Part shown: positions 19,102 to 28,521 of the stretch, one piece after another | Position numbering within the stretch: position 1 is the stretch's first letter | Layout: the number at the start of each line of letters is the position of its first letter | Source of the DNA: Halalkalibacter alkalisediminis | GTDB taxonomy: Bacteria; Bacillota; Bacilli; Bacillales; Bacillaceae_D | NCBI RefSeq assembly: GCF_028610705.1 | Contig: NZ_JAQQWT010000003.1 | Span: forward strand, 295,412-359,411 | Length of the DNA stretch: 64,000 nucleotides | Reading direction: 5' to 3' | The notes under the pieces: model-generated | Told to the model about the DNA's origin: nothing | Database searches by the model: none | The model's input: the letters and a program-made list of their open reading frames with translations, nothing else | Position numbers and translations under genes: made by a program

Positions 19102-19175
19102 TAGCGGCGGAGGGAGTCGAACCCACGACCTCACGGGTATGAACCGTACGCTCTAGCCAGCTGAGCTACACCGCC
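19102..19175 (-). tRNA. tRNA-Met, elongator (anticodon CAT)
   Basis: 74 nt without CCA. Acceptor GGCGGTG with CGCCGCT, anticodon loop TTCATAC, A73 followed by CTT, so CCA must be added by the nucleotidyltransferase. The sequence closely resembles the B. subtilis elongator tRNA-Met I remember. Confidence 0.93.
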
Positions 19176-19181
19176 ATAATT

Positions 19182-19256
19182 TGGCTCCACAGGTAGGACT
19201 CGAACCTACGACCGATCGGTTAACAGCCGATTGCTCTACCACTGAGCTACTGTGGA
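19182..19256 (-). tRNA. tRNA-Asn (anticodon GTT)
   Basis: 75 nt with encoded CCA. Acceptor TCCACAG/CTGTGGA, anticodon loop CTGTTAA, G73. First gene of the operon Asn-Met-His-Ile2-Ser, read right to left. Confidence 0.95.
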
Positions 19257-19278
19257 ACATCTCTTAAAGACAAGAATA

Positions 19279-19307
19279 ATAATATCACGCTAACTAATTT
19301 AAGTCAA
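19279..19307 (-). promoter_or_regulatory. Sigma-A promoter of the tRNA operon
   Basis: On the minus strand TTGACT (19307-19302), 17-nt spacer, TATTAT (19284-19279). The start would be about 19272, 16 nt ahead of tRNA-Asn. Confidence 0.7.
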
Positions 19308-19390
19308 CCCTTTTTTTACTTCTTCATCGACAAACAACTTACTGATTTAATTTATCATACTATACTTAGATAGACAAGTATGTTTTTTAA

Positions 19391-19425
19391 AAGAAGGGAA
19401 CATATGGCTACATACCATATGTCCC
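19391..19425 (-). terminator. Terminator of the Na/Pi cotransporter gene
   Basis: On the minus strand GGGACATATGG pairs with CCATATGtTCCC with one bulge, then CTTCTTTT. It lies 14 nt past the stop at 19439. Confidence 0.75.
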
Positions 19426-19438
19426 TCTTATCTATTAC

Positions 19439-21064
19439 TTAGTTTTCTTCCCCAATAACCGCTTCAGCAATATTTACTGAATGGTCACCTATACGTTCAA
19501 GATTGCTCACAATATCAACAAATACGATACCTGCAGAACCGGAACATTTCCCCTCGTTCACACGTTGTATATGTTGCTTTCTTAGCTTGCGCTCCATTTT
19601 ATCTATTTTTTCTTCTTTTTCTAGAACAGAACGAGCCATTTCTCCATCCACCATTTCAAGAGATGTAATCGCCTCTCTCAATGTTGATAAAGTCAGTTCC
19701 GACATCTCGCGTAAGTCTTCAAGCGCTTTATCTGAGATCTGAACTTTATTAGCCTTTTGATAATCCTTCAATTCTACAATGTTTTCGATATGATCACCAA
19801 TTCTCTCAATATCGCGAACTGTATCCATCAACATGGAATGTAACTTTGAATCCTGTGCTGATAAAGAGCGTGATGATATTTGAATTAGGTAATCCGTGAT
19901 TTTTCGATCAAGGTTATTAATAGCTTCTTCAAACTGTATAGACATCTCAGCATGTCTTTTTTGTCCATTTTCAAGATATTGACTTACTTCATAAAGACCT
20001 CTTTCAGAGAATTCAGCCATACGTAGCACTTCTTGCTTCGCTTGTCCAAGTGCAATAGCTGGTGAACTTCCGATAAAACGAGGGTCTAGGTGTTTCGCTT
20101 TATATTCAATGCTGTATTCTTCACCAGGGACCAACTTTGTCACAATAATGGCTAATACAGCGACAAAAGGCAATTGAATTAATGTGTTTGATACATTAAA
20201 AATACCGTGAGCAAATGCAATGGTCATTGGATGATTTAAATTTAGTTGCATCGCAAGGTAGCTTATCAATTGTAAGAAAGGCTGGAATAAAATTAGAACG
20301 ATTATCGTCCCAATTAGATTGAAAATAACATGAGTTAAAGCTGCACGCTTTGCTGCAACTGAAGCCCCAATTGAAGCCAAAATAGCTGTAATTGTTGTTC
20401 CAATATTGTCTCCAAATAAAACAGGTAAAGCCGCATCTAACCCCATTGCTCCTTGTTCATACAATTGTTGTAAAAGACCAATTGACGCACTTGAACTTTG
20501 CACGGCCACCGTAAAGATTGTCCCAATCAGAACACCTAGCAGTGGATTGTTACTCATACTAACTGTTAGTTCAGCAAATGATTCAAGTTCTCGGAGAGGC
20601 TTTAATCCAGTCCCCATTAATTCAAGTCCATAAAAAAGGGCACCAAAACCAAATACCACCTGCCCATAATTATTAACTTTTTTAGCTTTGACAAAGAAAA
20701 TAAGGGCTGCTCCTACCGCAATAATAGGCAAGGCATATGCTGAAATTTTAATTCCAATAATGAAGGCTGTAACCGTTGTACCAATATTAGCCCCCATAAT
20801 CACACCTATTGCCTGTTTCAAAGTCATAAACCCTGCATTAACAAGTCCTATTGTCAAAACCGTAGTTCCTGTACTCGTTTGTAAAAGAACCGTAACAAAT
20901 AGTCCTGCAAAAACCCCCATAACTGGATTGGTCGTAAATTTATCTAATAAATCTCTAAGACCATCGCCAGCCACTTTCTGTAGCCCATCCCCCATGTATT
21001 TTATACCAAAAAGGAATATTCCTAGACCACCGAAAAACATGAACAAGAGCGTTTGTAAATCCAC
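19439..21064 (-). CDS. Na+/phosphate cotransporter family protein (NptA/YjbB type) with PhoU-like C-terminus
   Basis: 541 residues. Residues 1-~305 are polytopic and carry two inverted Na/Pi-cotransporter repeats with QTST (LLQTSTGTTVL) and QSSS (VAVQSSSASIGLL) motifs. Residues ~340-540 are a cytoplasmic helical PhoU-like domain (DTVRDIERIGDHIENI, SNLERIGDHSVNIAEA). It likely moves phosphate coupled to sodium, possibly outward. Start is GTG at 21064 with SD GGGATGAGG. No Pho box was noticed. Sodium coupling would suit an alkaliphile but is not proof of one. Confidence 0.88.
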   Translation of the reverse strand: MDLQTLLFMFFGGLGIFLFGIKYMGDGLQKVAGDGLRDLLDKFTTNPVMGVFAGLFVTVLLQTSTGTTVLTIGLVNAGFMTLKQAIGVIMGANIGTTVTAFIIGIKISAYALPIIAVGAALIFFVKAKKVNNYGQVVFGFGALFYGLELMGTGLKPLRELESFAELTVSMSNNPLLGVLIGTIFTVAVQSSSASIGLLQQLYEQGAMGLDAALPVLFGDNIGTTITAILASIGASVAAKRAALTHVIFNLIGTIIVLILFQPFLQLISYLAMQLNLNHPMTIAFAHGIFNVSNTLIQLPFVAVLAIIVTKLVPGEEYSIEYKAKHLDPRFIGSSPAIALGQAKQEVLRMAEFSERGLYEVSQYLENGQKRHAEMSIQFEEAINNLDRKITDYLIQISSRSLSAQDSKLHSMLMDTVRDIERIGDHIENIVELKDYQKANKVQISDKALEDLREMSELTLSTLREAITSLEMVDGEMARSVLEKEEKIDKMERKLRKQHIQRVNEGKCSGSAGIVFVDIVSNLERIGDHSVNIAEAVIGEEN

Positions 21065-21261
21065 AAATCCTCATCCCTTCATTTCATAAGGTACATTATT
21101 CTGACCATTCGACAAACATCAACATGGACACTCTGTCTATTATTAAGCATTCATAGAGGATTTGTAAACAATTAAATATTTTTTATTTTGATAAGTCACA
21201 TCTTGTCGATTTCTTAAATTGTCATAGCATTTTTCTTCTTATTTAGATAAAATAGCTAGGG

Positions 21262-22056
21262 ATGAAAGAGGTGGTTAACCTGACGTTTTGGGAATGGTTT
21301 TTTAAAAGTTTTTATAGTAGAAAAGTGATTGCATATAGTCGATTTCGCCCTATAACAACGACAATTGGGTATGTCCTTTTTATCGTTTTTATTGCTAGCA
21401 TTCCTTATTTCGTGTCTTTAAATATGGCAACTTATACAGGTGTTGATCGATTAAATCATTTATTAGTAAGTGATTTACCTTCCTTTCAACTTATCAACGG
21501 TTCACTCCAGTTAGACCGTACAGAACCGTTCTATACAGAAGAACTAGGTGAAGGCTTCGTTCTGATTGACCCAGCTAATTTTTATTCAGATGAAGATTTA
21601 AAATTGCTAAACGAAGGGATCGCACTTCAACAGCACAACATCCTTTTTGTAGCTAACGGCAACATTCAGAGCATTTCTTATACATTATTAGGCTTAAACG
21701 AACTAACAAAAGAAGAACTCGCTAAACGAATTCAGGATTTGCAAGGGTTCTTACCTATATTGCTGTTTATTGTAACCACATTGCTTTATGTAGGTCTTTC
21801 AGGCCTTGCTTATTTAGGGATTTCTATACTAGCATTTATTGCTACCTTTTTTAAAAGGGGTCGGCCGTTACAATACCGTCACTTTTGGACAATCACAGCG
21901 CATGCTCTTACACTCCCTGTCATTGTCCTTTATTGGATTGATATACTTGTGACACCTATTCCTTTTAGTGCATTTGTACTTTCGACTTTGTTGCTCGTTT
22001 TTATGGCAGTGCACACCATTCCAATTCCAAAAAGAAAAGCGAGTACAAAACCATAG
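21262..22056 (+). CDS. DUF1189 membrane protein
   Basis: 264 residues with an N-terminal helix (TTIGYVLFIVFIASIPYF), a ~110-residue external domain (residues ~50-165), and three to four C-terminal membrane segments. It matches DUF1189 (B. subtilis YvdJ relatives annotated from the maltodextrin cluster). Role unknown. The ATG at 21262 has no clear SD. A strong AAAGAGGTGG lies just inside it, correctly spaced for an in-frame CTG at 21280 (which would begin LTFWEWFFKS), so the true start is uncertain. Convergent with nfeD, 2 nt apart. Confidence 0.75.
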   Translation: MKEVVNLTFWEWFFKSFYSRKVIAYSRFRPITTTIGYVLFIVFIASIPYFVSLNMATYTGVDRLNHLLVSDLPSFQLINGSLQLDRTEPFYTEELGEGFVLIDPANFYSDEDLKLLNEGIALQQHNILFVANGNIQSISYTLLGLNELTKEELAKRIQDLQGFLPILLFIVTTLLYVGLSGLAYLGISILAFIATFFKRGRPLQYRHFWTITAHALTLPVIVLYWIDILVTPIPFSAFVLSTLLLVFMAVHTIPIPKRKASTKP

Positions 22057-22058
22057 GT

Positions 22059-22703
22059 TTACTCGCTTTTTTCGTCTTCTATTTTTTTTATAAGGATTCT
22101 CGTACCATCCACGGACGTAATAATGATATCCGAATTGGCTTCTATCCAGTGCCCACCGCTAGTCGCACTATACTGTTCTCCTTCTACTTCAATTGTACCA
22201 GTTGGGCGCAATGAACTAATCGTTCTTCCTTGCTTACCTACTAATTCATGGTAACGTTCGTTAATAGAATTATAACCAATATCTCCAGTTAATCGGTCTT
22301 TCAACGTCATTTTAGCCCATAAGTTTCTTGATGGGAAGACTTTAAGAAAGAGTGCTGAACTAAACCCACCTACTAAGAAACCCATTGATACAAGTGCACC
22401 ATAGATGAAGTTGGGAGCAGGGACTGCTATCCCTATGATCATTAATAAGACTCCTAATAAAGCAATCGTACCATCTGTGATTACCTTACCATCAATTACA
22501 ATCATGACTAGTCCTACCATATATAAAATGACGACCCATAATCCTACATCTCCTGAAAGATGGTAGGAGAAATACATAGCCATAATTGCAACACCCAAAA
22601 TAGCAAAAAGTCCTTTTGCCCGCACAAGCAATTCTCCAATCAGAAACAAAGTTCCTAAAAAGACAACAATAAAGCCCACACTGGCAGAATTTAACCACTC
22701 CAT
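22059..22703 (-). CDS. NfeD-family membrane protein (short form)
   Basis: 214 residues from ATG at 22703, with SD AAGGAAG. A longer reading from 22838 runs over the terminator of the previous gene and is rejected. Four to five membrane segments, then an OB-fold C-terminus (VGKQGRTISSLRPTGTIEV, EANSDIIITSVDGTRI). NfeD proteins partner with flotillin/SPFH proteins in membrane domains. No flotillin gene is adjacent, unlike B. subtilis yqeZ-floA. The serine-protease domain of long NfeD forms is absent. Confidence 0.85.
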   Translation of the reverse strand: MEWLNSASVGFIVVFLGTLFLIGELLVRAKGLFAILGVAIMAMYFSYHLSGDVGLWVVILYMVGLVMIVIDGKVITDGTIALLGVLLMIIGIAVPAPNFIYGALVSMGFLVGGFSSALFLKVFPSRNLWAKMTLKDRLTGDIGYNSINERYHELVGKQGRTISSLRPTGTIEVEGEQYSATSGGHWIEANSDIIITSVDGTRILIKKIEDEKSE

Positions 22704-22780
22704 ACTCACAACTTCCTTTTTAATGTATACGAGTACAAAATCAATCCGTTTCACTTTTTTGGAAAAATGGTATAAATAAA

Positions 22781-22805
22781 GAGAGGGGGCAATCCCCCCT
22801 CTCTC
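22781..22805 (-). terminator. Terminator of the DUF1002 gene
   Basis: Minus strand GAGAGGGGGG...CCCCCTCTC, about 9 bp GC-rich stem, then TTTATTTAT. It lies between 22807 and the nfeD start. Confidence 0.8.
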
Positions 22806-22806
22806 A

Positions 22807-23682
22807 TTATGAACTAAATAAACCTCGAAGGGAATCAATAAGACGATTAATTAAATCAAGGAAATTCTTAATAAATCCTTGAGTATCTTCTCGATTTAGA
22901 AAATCCCCTAAATTGTCACGAACTTTTGTAATTTGATCTTGAACCTGATTCCAATCAATGTTCATATCTTTCATTCGCATGAAAAGTGAAACAAGACCAT
23001 TTAACTCTTCATCTGTTAACGTTATGCCTAGCTCTGCTGCCACACGTCGAATGAGTTCACGTAAATCGTCTTCTGTCTCAACAGGATTATTAGCAATTTC
23101 TTCTTTAATTCGATTCATTAATTCAGTGGCTTCTTCAACCCCAATTGATTCACTTAATTCGCCCGTACGGACCATTTCTTCATTAGCAATTTGCTTTTGT
23201 TCTTCTGGAATTTCAATTTCTGTTGCAATCTCATAAGCTTTAATTAACCCAGTTAATGCAGCTGTTCCCGATACATTAATAGGAGCTGTCACATAAATAT
23301 CAGCATCTTCAACTCCTGCTGTAATAAGAGCATTGGCATACATTTCATCTGACACCCAATCAATGTTATTCGATTCTACAGTTAAGCCTGCACCAGCTTC
23401 CCTAAGTGTGATCTTAGAAGACGATAACGCTCTGCTTCCAATTCGAGAAGCGCTAATATAATTTCCTAAATATTGATGCTCTTCCGCGTTCGTTACATAG
23501 ATGACAAGGTCATCTTCCGAGTGTCCCATTTCCGTTAACAAACTTTGCTTTTGCGTCTCTGATAAATTTTCTCCTAATGTAATGACTACGTCTCCTGGTA
23601 CAGCATCTGCAAGAACAAACATTGGAAATAATAAAGCAAATACAAGTGTAAGAATCATTCTTTTTTTCCATTTCAGATTCAT
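22807..23682 (-). CDS. Secreted DUF1002 protein (YpuA-like)
   Basis: 291 residues from ATG at 23682; a TTG at 23691 abuts the SD (AAAGGAGAG) and is less likely. An N-terminal signal peptide (KKRMILTLVFALLFPMFVLA) ends near ADA. The domain follows DUF1002: GDVVITLGENLSETQ, YVTNAEEHQYLGNYIS, and DIYVTAPINVSGTAALTGL. The C-terminal half is helical and acidic (MNRIKEEIANN, LADLGITLTDEE-like repeats). Exported, function unknown. Its terminator lies directly after the stop. Confidence 0.83.
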   Translation of the reverse strand: MNLKWKKRMILTLVFALLFPMFVLADAVPGDVVITLGENLSETQKQSLLTEMGHSEDDLVIYVTNAEEHQYLGNYISASRIGSRALSSSKITLREAGAGLTVESNNIDWVSDEMYANALITAGVEDADIYVTAPINVSGTAALTGLIKAYEIATEIEIPEEQKQIANEEMVRTGELSESIGVEEATELMNRIKEEIANNPVETEDDLRELIRRVAAELGITLTDEELNGLVSLFMRMKDMNIDWNQVQDQITKVRDNLGDFLNREDTQGFIKNFLDLINRLIDSLRGLFSS

Positions 23683-23808
23683 CCCAATCAACTCTCCTTT
23701 AATGACTTAGAATATCTTCCTAAGTCTAGCTCTCTTAATTGACGAGTGCTCTATTAAATAAGAAACACTTTTTCGCACATAAAGAAAAGGGACTTTAGTC
23801 ACTTTTTT

Positions 23809-25041
23809 TTACTTAATAACGTGTTCATTTAGTATATCGCAGTTCTTACCAACTGGTAAACAAGGCCAGCAGTAAAGGACTATTACACAATTAAAACTAA
23901 TAAAAAATAAAGCAGTAAAAATCATTTGTTCAATGTTTTGCAACCATAATCCAAATAAAAGCGGCCCTAAAGCAACACCTAAAAATCTCATCATAGAGTA
24001 AAGAGAAAACATGGTTCCCCTTTCCCTTTTTGGAACAATTGAAGCAAGAGCTGCATTAGCAGCTGGAAGTAATATACCAAACCCACTTGAGAAAAGCATA
24101 ATTGATCCAATGAATAGGATTAACGAATCGAAGTTGATCATTAATGTAGACCCTAAAACCATGAGGATAAGACCCAAAATAATCGCTTTTTTGTAAGAAT
24201 CTTCTTTCCCCTTTAATTTTCTACCAGTTCCATAAGATAAAATTGTTAACATAAATAAAGGTGTCGCTAACAATATCCCCTTCCAAAAAGAAAGAACCTG
24301 AGTAGCCTCTAATAAATAAGAGAAATAAAACAAATAACCAAAAAGCAAAAACATCCCGATTGCACCAGAGGAGAATATAGGGAATAACCAACGCCAATGA
24401 ATAGAAAAAATCTTCTTTAATCTGCCTCTTGCTACTTTTTGCTTCTCACTAGCTTTATCCATCGTTTTCTCTGATCGGATAAATAATAATATTCCTACAA
24501 AAGCAAATAAAGATAGAGCTAAAAGAATGACAAAGCTTAACTCCCATGAAAATGCTAAGATAATCCCCCCAATAATTGGACTTATCACTTTCCCCATTCC
24601 GTTATATACTTCAATGCTGCCCAGTGCACGGGTTCTTTGTTCCCCTTCAAAGATTTCTGTAATAAATACCATCGCAAGAGGTGTGACTAGACCTGCTCCT
24701 ATACCTTGAAATACTCGACCTACCATCATTAATTGAAACGTCGCAGCTGCCTCTACCCTGATACCAGCAAGAGCTGATATCAAACAGCCAATCATAATAA
24801 CGGGTAAAGCAACGAGTGCTATTTTCTTTCTTCCAAACCGGTCAGACAAGTAACCTCCTAGCGGGACAAGCAGTGCTGCGGGAATAGAGAAACTTGTTAA
24901 CAACCAGCCACTCTCAATTGTTGTTAGCCCCATATCTAATTGCATTTGGGGCAAGAGAGGAATAAACATCGAATTACCTATAACCATAATGACTGGTAAA
25001 AGACCAATAAAAAATAAGATGTAAGACGAACGAAGTGCCAT
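23809..25041 (-). CDS. MFS drug/metabolite exporter (DHA1 type)
   Basis: 410 residues, 12 membrane segments. MFS motif A is intact: GGYLSDRFGRKKIALVALP after helix 2. The antiporter motif C region reads YNGMGKVISPIIGGII in helix 5. This places it with proton-driven exporters such as YmfD or Bmr-like families. Substrate cannot be read from sequence. ATG at 25041 with SD AGGAG. Stands alone between DUF1002 and yqfZ. Confidence 0.85.
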   Translation of the reverse strand: MALRSSYILFFIGLLPVIMVIGNSMFIPLLPQMQLDMGLTTIESGWLLTSFSIPAALLVPLGGYLSDRFGRKKIALVALPVIMIGCLISALAGIRVEAAATFQLMMVGRVFQGIGAGLVTPLAMVFITEIFEGEQRTRALGSIEVYNGMGKVISPIIGGIILAFSWELSFVILLALSLFAFVGILLFIRSEKTMDKASEKQKVARGRLKKIFSIHWRWLFPIFSSGAIGMFLLFGYLFYFSYLLEATQVLSFWKGILLATPLFMLTILSYGTGRKLKGKEDSYKKAIILGLILMVLGSTLMINFDSLILFIGSIMLFSSGFGILLPAANAALASIVPKRERGTMFSLYSMMRFLGVALGPLLFGLWLQNIEQMIFTALFFISFNCVIVLYCWPCLPVGKNCDILNEHVIK

Positions 25042-25214
25042 ACTATCACTCCTAAAACGTTTAACTAGTTCATTAAGACCTTCTTCATTTATTGCAGAAC
25101 AAAAGAGCCTGAGCTCAACCTTTTGAAATTTCTTCTTCCCTTTTTGGCATATTTAGGATGAAAGAACATATACTCTTAATGAATAAATGAATACACTAAA
25201 GGAGGACAAGCTGA

Positions 25215-25568
25215 ATGAAACGTATAGGGACGATTTTCATTATCCTCGTTATTTTATATAGTACTTATTATGATCTAACTATTGGAACTTTACCCAATGG
25301 ACTTTCTGAAGTTACTGAAGCAGTTGCAGAATCAGTAACTAACTCTGACACGACAGAAGAAACAATGACCAATGTTGAATTAGATCCTTTCCAAGAAGTG
25401 ATGGTTGAACCTGGACATACCGTTCTCTCCATTGTAGAACACTTACATGAAGGAACCATTAAAGCAACGATTCAAGAGATTGTTTATGATTTCCAAGAAT
25501 TAAATGATGGTATTAGACCTGAAGAGATTCAAATCGGTAAAACATACTTATTCCCTGTATACCGTTAA
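25215..25568 (+). CDS. yqfZ: LysM-domain protein, YqfZ-like
   Basis: 117 residues. An N-terminal signal or anchor (IGTIFIILVILYSTYY, residues 3-18), an acidic linker (~25-60), then one LysM-type domain (MVEPGHTVLSIVEHLHEG, LNDGIRPEEIQIGKTYLFPVY), which binds peptidoglycan. Exported, envelope-associated. It precedes ispG as yqfZ does in B. subtilis but ends in its own terminator. SD GGAGG, ATG at 25215. Confidence 0.83.
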   Translation: MKRIGTIFIILVILYSTYYDLTIGTLPNGLSEVTEAVAESVTNSDTTEETMTNVELDPFQEVMVEPGHTVLSIVEHLHEGTIKATIQEIVYDFQELNDGIRPEEIQIGKTYLFPVYR

Positions 25569-25654
25569 ATTCATTTCTTTTTTCAAAGCCATTCATAAAA
25601 ATGACAAGGTAAAAAAACGCTCAGACAAATCTTAAGCAGAAAGACACGCACTTT

Positions 25655-25684
25655 GGGGAGACACGACACTCCCCTTTTTTGTAT
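25655..25684 (+). terminator. yqfZ terminator
   Basis: GGGGAG...CTCCCC 6-bp GC stem, 8-nt loop, followed by TTTTTTG. Confidence 0.85.
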
Positions 25685-25725
25685 GACTTTAAAGCGTCCT
25701 ACTTAAAATAGAAATGACTTTATCC

Positions 25726-25755
25726 TTGCCAAACAAATACTGACATTGATAAAAT
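25726..25755 (+). promoter_or_regulatory. Probable ispG promoter
   Basis: TTGCCA, 18-nt spacer, TAAAAT. It lies 67 nt upstream of the ispG ATG and after the yqfZ terminator. Confidence 0.5.
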
Positions 25756-25821
25756 GGAGACGATTCTCTTTGTGAGATTAGGTGAAGAGTCCACTCTTCA
25801 ATATAAAGGAGCGATTGGTCT

Positions 25822-26925
25822 ATGACCGAAATTATTCATCGTACAAAAACGCGACCGGTTAAGGTTGGCAATTTGACGATCGGCGGAAACAATGAGGTAG
25901 TTGTACAAAGCATGACAACGACAAAAACACATGATGTTGAAGCAACTGTTGCAGAAATAAAGCGACTAGAAGAAGCTGGATGTCAGATTGTTCGCGTAGC
26001 ATGTCCTGATATGCGTGCAGCTGAAGCAATTGCTGACATTAAAGCTCAGATTAACATCCCATTAGTAGTTGATATTCATTTCGATTATAAGTTAGCCTTA
26101 AAAGCCATTGAAGGTGGCGCAGATAAAATCCGCATCAATCCAGGAAATATCGGTAAACGTCATAAAGTCGAAGCTGTAGTAAAAGCTGCTAAAGAAAAAG
26201 GTATTCCCATTCGAATTGGAGTTAATGCTGGATCTTTAGAAAAGCGAATTCTTGATAAATATGGGTATCCGACAGCGGATGGAATGGTTGAAAGTGCTCT
26301 TCACCATATACAAATTCTTGAAGAACTTGATTTTCATGACATCATTGTGTCGATGAAAGCATCTGATGTCAATTTAGCTATTGAGGCATACGAAAAAGCA
26401 TCAAAAGCTTTTGATTATCCACTACATCTAGGAATTACAGAGTCTGGAACATTATTTGCAGGTACGATCAAGAGTGCCGCAGGAATTGGTGCTATTTTAA
26501 ACATGGGTATTGGTAACACAGTACGTATCTCGTTAAGTGCAGATCCTGTAGAAGAGGTCAAAGTTGCACGGGAGCTGTTAAAGTCATTTGGTCTTGCTGC
26601 TAACGCTGCAACCCTTATCTCTTGTCCAACTTGCGGCCGAATTGAAATTGACTTGATTAGTATCGCAAACGAGATAGAAGATTACATTTCAACCATTAAA
26701 GCCCCTATTAAGGTTGCTGTGCTTGGTTGTGCTGTAAATGGACCTGGAGAAGCCAGAGAAGCTGATATTGGAATTGCGGGCGCTCGTGGGGAAGGCCTCT
26801 TATTTATGAAAGGCGAAATTGTAAGAAAAGTCCCTGAAGAAACGATGGTCGAAGAACTAAAAATTGAAATTGACAAAATTGCTGAAGAACACTTCAAAAA
26901 GCAACGTGAATTAGAAAATGCATAA
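25822..26925 (+). CDS. ispG: 4-hydroxy-3-methylbut-2-enyl diphosphate synthase (flavodoxin-type)
   Basis: Penultimate step of the MEP isoprenoid pathway: reduces MEcPP to HMBPP with a [4Fe-4S] cluster. 367 residues, the usual bacterial length. N-terminal TIM-barrel ([28 protein letters not shown]) and the cluster cysteines SCPTCGR and [16 protein letters not shown] with the conserved Glu. ATG at 25822 with SD AAAGGAG. IspH (43310), the next enzyme, is in this same window. Confidence 0.95.
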   Translation: MTEIIHRTKTRPVKVGNLTIGGNNEVVVQSMTTTKTHDVEATVAEIKRLEEAGCQIVRVACPDMRAAEAIADIKAQINIPLVVDIHFDYKLALKAIEGGADKIRINPGNIGKRHKVEAVVKAAKEKGIPIRIGVNAGSLEKRILDKYGYPTADGMVESALHHIQILEELDFHDIIVSMKASDVNLAIEAYEKASKAFDYPLHLGITESGTLFAGTIKSAAGIGAILNMGIGNTVRISLSADPVEEVKVARELLKSFGLAANAATLISCPTCGRIEIDLISIANEIEDYISTIKAPIKVAVLGCAVNGPGEAREADIGIAGARGEGLLFMKGEIVRKVPEETMVEELKIEIDKIAEEHFKKQRELENA

Positions 26926-26927
26926 TA

Positions 26928-26964
26928 AGAGAAGCACTAGCCGAAATTGACTAGTGCTTTCTCT
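26928..26964 (+). terminator. ispG terminator
   Basis: AAGCACTAG...CTAGTGCTT stem extended by AGAG/CTCT; T run is weak, so both directions are possible between ispG and yqfX. Confidence 0.7.
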
Positions 26965-26996
26965 ATGTTCCCCGCTCTCACCTAATTAATCTAATG

Positions 26997-27455
26997 TTAG
27001 AAGAATGGTGAGAAAAAGACGGTCATGAGAATCGAAATCGCACCAATACCAATCGCCCAGTTACCAAGCGATGTGGAGCCATAACGACGTGAAACAAAAC
27101 CTACTACAATACCTGCTGCACCAAGTAATATTGGCAAGAAGAATAAGGAGAGAATGGATAATACGATCGCAAATGTTCCGACACCACGTCCAGCCGTGAC
27201 ATCATCTTCGTTTATACGCGCCGTCTCATCTCGTTCGACCCTATCATTCATTACTCCGTATTCAACGGCAGTTTCTTCTTGAAAATTGGTAACGAATGGT
27301 TGATCTTTTTCTTCTTCCGTTAAATCTAAGCTCCGGGTATCACTTCGTCCGTTTTCATATTCTCCATCAACATGGTTATTCACAAAAGTTAATGATCGAT
27401 CATCTTCATCAACTAACCTTATTGGTTCATCTTTTGGGTGTTCTCGGTCTGTCAT
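26997..27455 (-). CDS. yqfX: YqfX-like membrane protein
   Basis: 152 residues. The N-terminal ~85 residues are acidic and polar, likely cytoplasmic (DDRSLTFVNNHVDGEYENG). Two C-terminal membrane segments follow (VGTFAIVLSILSLFFLPILL and TSLGNWAIGIGAISILMTVF), separated by FVSRRYG, like DUF4190-type proteins. Unknown function. B. subtilis yqfX is next to ispG in the same way. ATG at 27455, SD GAGGG. Confidence 0.8.
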   Translation of the reverse strand: MTDREHPKDEPIRLVDEDDRSLTFVNNHVDGEYENGRSDTRSLDLTEEEKDQPFVTNFQEETAVEYGVMNDRVERDETARINEDDVTAGRGVGTFAIVLSILSLFFLPILLGAAGIVVGFVSRRYGSTSLGNWAIGIGAISILMTVFFSPFF

Positions 27456-27614
27456 ACGAATCCCTCACTTTCTTTGTTTCGGGGAACAGTCCTTAGTATG
27501 ACGCATGACAAGATAATTATGGGTGTCAATCTTTTCTTGCAAAGGAAGGTTCACTAGACCGACTCCGTTTTTTCGTGTAAGGTAATAGAAACAAGGTATT
27601 TATGAGGTGAATTT

Positions 27615-28193
27615 ATGTCCGTTAAAAAAAGAATAGGACTAGATATTGATGGTACAATTACGAGTCCTAACACATTTATTCCATATTTAAACAAACATTT
27701 TAATAAGACGTTAACGTTAGATGATTTAACAGAATACGACTTAACTTCTGTTTTAGATATAACAGAAAAGCAGTTCTGGGAGTGGATGGAACATCATGAA
27801 GGGATTATTTATCAAGAAGCAAAGCTAGCTCCTTATGCTGAAAAAACGTTACATGATTGGACTAAATCTCATGACTTAATTTACATTACGGCAAGAAGAA
27901 ACCATCTAGCAGATATAACCACTAATTGGTTCACAGCAAATGCTATTCCGTTTGACCATATTGAATTAGTTGGTAAACATGATAAGTTAGATGCCGTTCG
28001 CGAACATCAACTTGATATCTTCTTTGAGGATAAACATGACAATGCTGTTGCAATTGCGGAGGAATTTAATATTCCAGTTATTTTATTAGACACACCTTAC
28101 AATCGATTACCTGCTCCTAAGTCTGTTATTCGTGCGCACAACTGGATAGAAGCAAAAGATTGGGTGGACAACTGGTTAAAAGAAAACAGCTGA
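27615..28193 (+). CDS. yqfW: HAD-family putative nucleotidase (YqfW-like)
   Basis: 192-residue cytoplasmic protein of the 5'(3')-nucleotidase branch of HAD hydrolases. HAD motif I: LDIDGTITSPN (nucleophile Asp); motif II YITARRNH; motif III/IV near LVGKHDKLDAV and IFFEDKHDNAVAIA. Substrate unknown. SD GAGGTGA, ATG at 27615. Order zur-yqfW-yqfX-ispG is like B. subtilis. Confidence 0.85.
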   Translation: MSVKKRIGLDIDGTITSPNTFIPYLNKHFNKTLTLDDLTEYDLTSVLDITEKQFWEWMEHHEGIIYQEAKLAPYAEKTLHDWTKSHDLIYITARRNHLADITTNWFTANAIPFDHIELVGKHDKLDAVREHQLDIFFEDKHDNAVAIAEEFNIPVILLDTPYNRLPAPKSVIRAHNWIEAKDWVDNWLKENS

Positions 28194-28199
28194 GAACAT

Positions 28200-28235
28200 A
28201 AAAAAGAGGACTAGCCTTAGCTAGTCCTCTTTTTA
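28200..28235. terminator. Bidirectional terminator between yqfW and the DUF1540 gene
   Basis: AAAAAGAGGACTAGC pairs with GCTAGTCCTCTTTTT; A and T runs flank both sides. Confidence 0.9.
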
Positions 28236-28237
28236 GT

Positions 28238-28456
28238 TTACTCTTTTGGTCGAAAGGTATGACAGCAAGTCTCTTTAATCTCTTGAGCTTTATCCTTATG
28301 TTCTGCTTTTTCGTAAAATTCTTCTCCCGCTTCCATGTTGTAGTCACGGTTTGCGTGTGCATCAATTTCTACGAGAATGGAGTCAGCTTGACATCTGTTG
28401 CCATCTCCCCAAAACGTACAATTTGCTACATTACATTTAACAATTGGATTAGCCAT
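28238..28456 (-). CDS. DUF1540 cysteine-rich protein
   Basis: 72 residues. Starts IVKCNVANCTFW, then NRCQADSILV, and ends KETCCHTF: the four or more cysteines of DUF1540, a small possibly metal-binding domain common in spore-formers. SD GGAGGGG, ATG at 28456. Located between yqfW and the small ORF at 28522-28674. Function unknown. Confidence 0.85.
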   Translation of the reverse strand: MANPIVKCNVANCTFWGDGNRCQADSILVEIDAHANRDYNMEAGEEFYEKAEHKDKAQEIKETCCHTFRPKE

Positions 28457-28521
28457 CTTATCATCCCCTCCTAATTTCTAGGATTGGACAATGAATTTAA
28501 AATATCCTTATCAATTTATGG

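Noticed and set aside
22704-22838. N-terminal extension of NfeD
   Set aside because: Includes the DUF1002 terminator hairpin and lacks family sequence.
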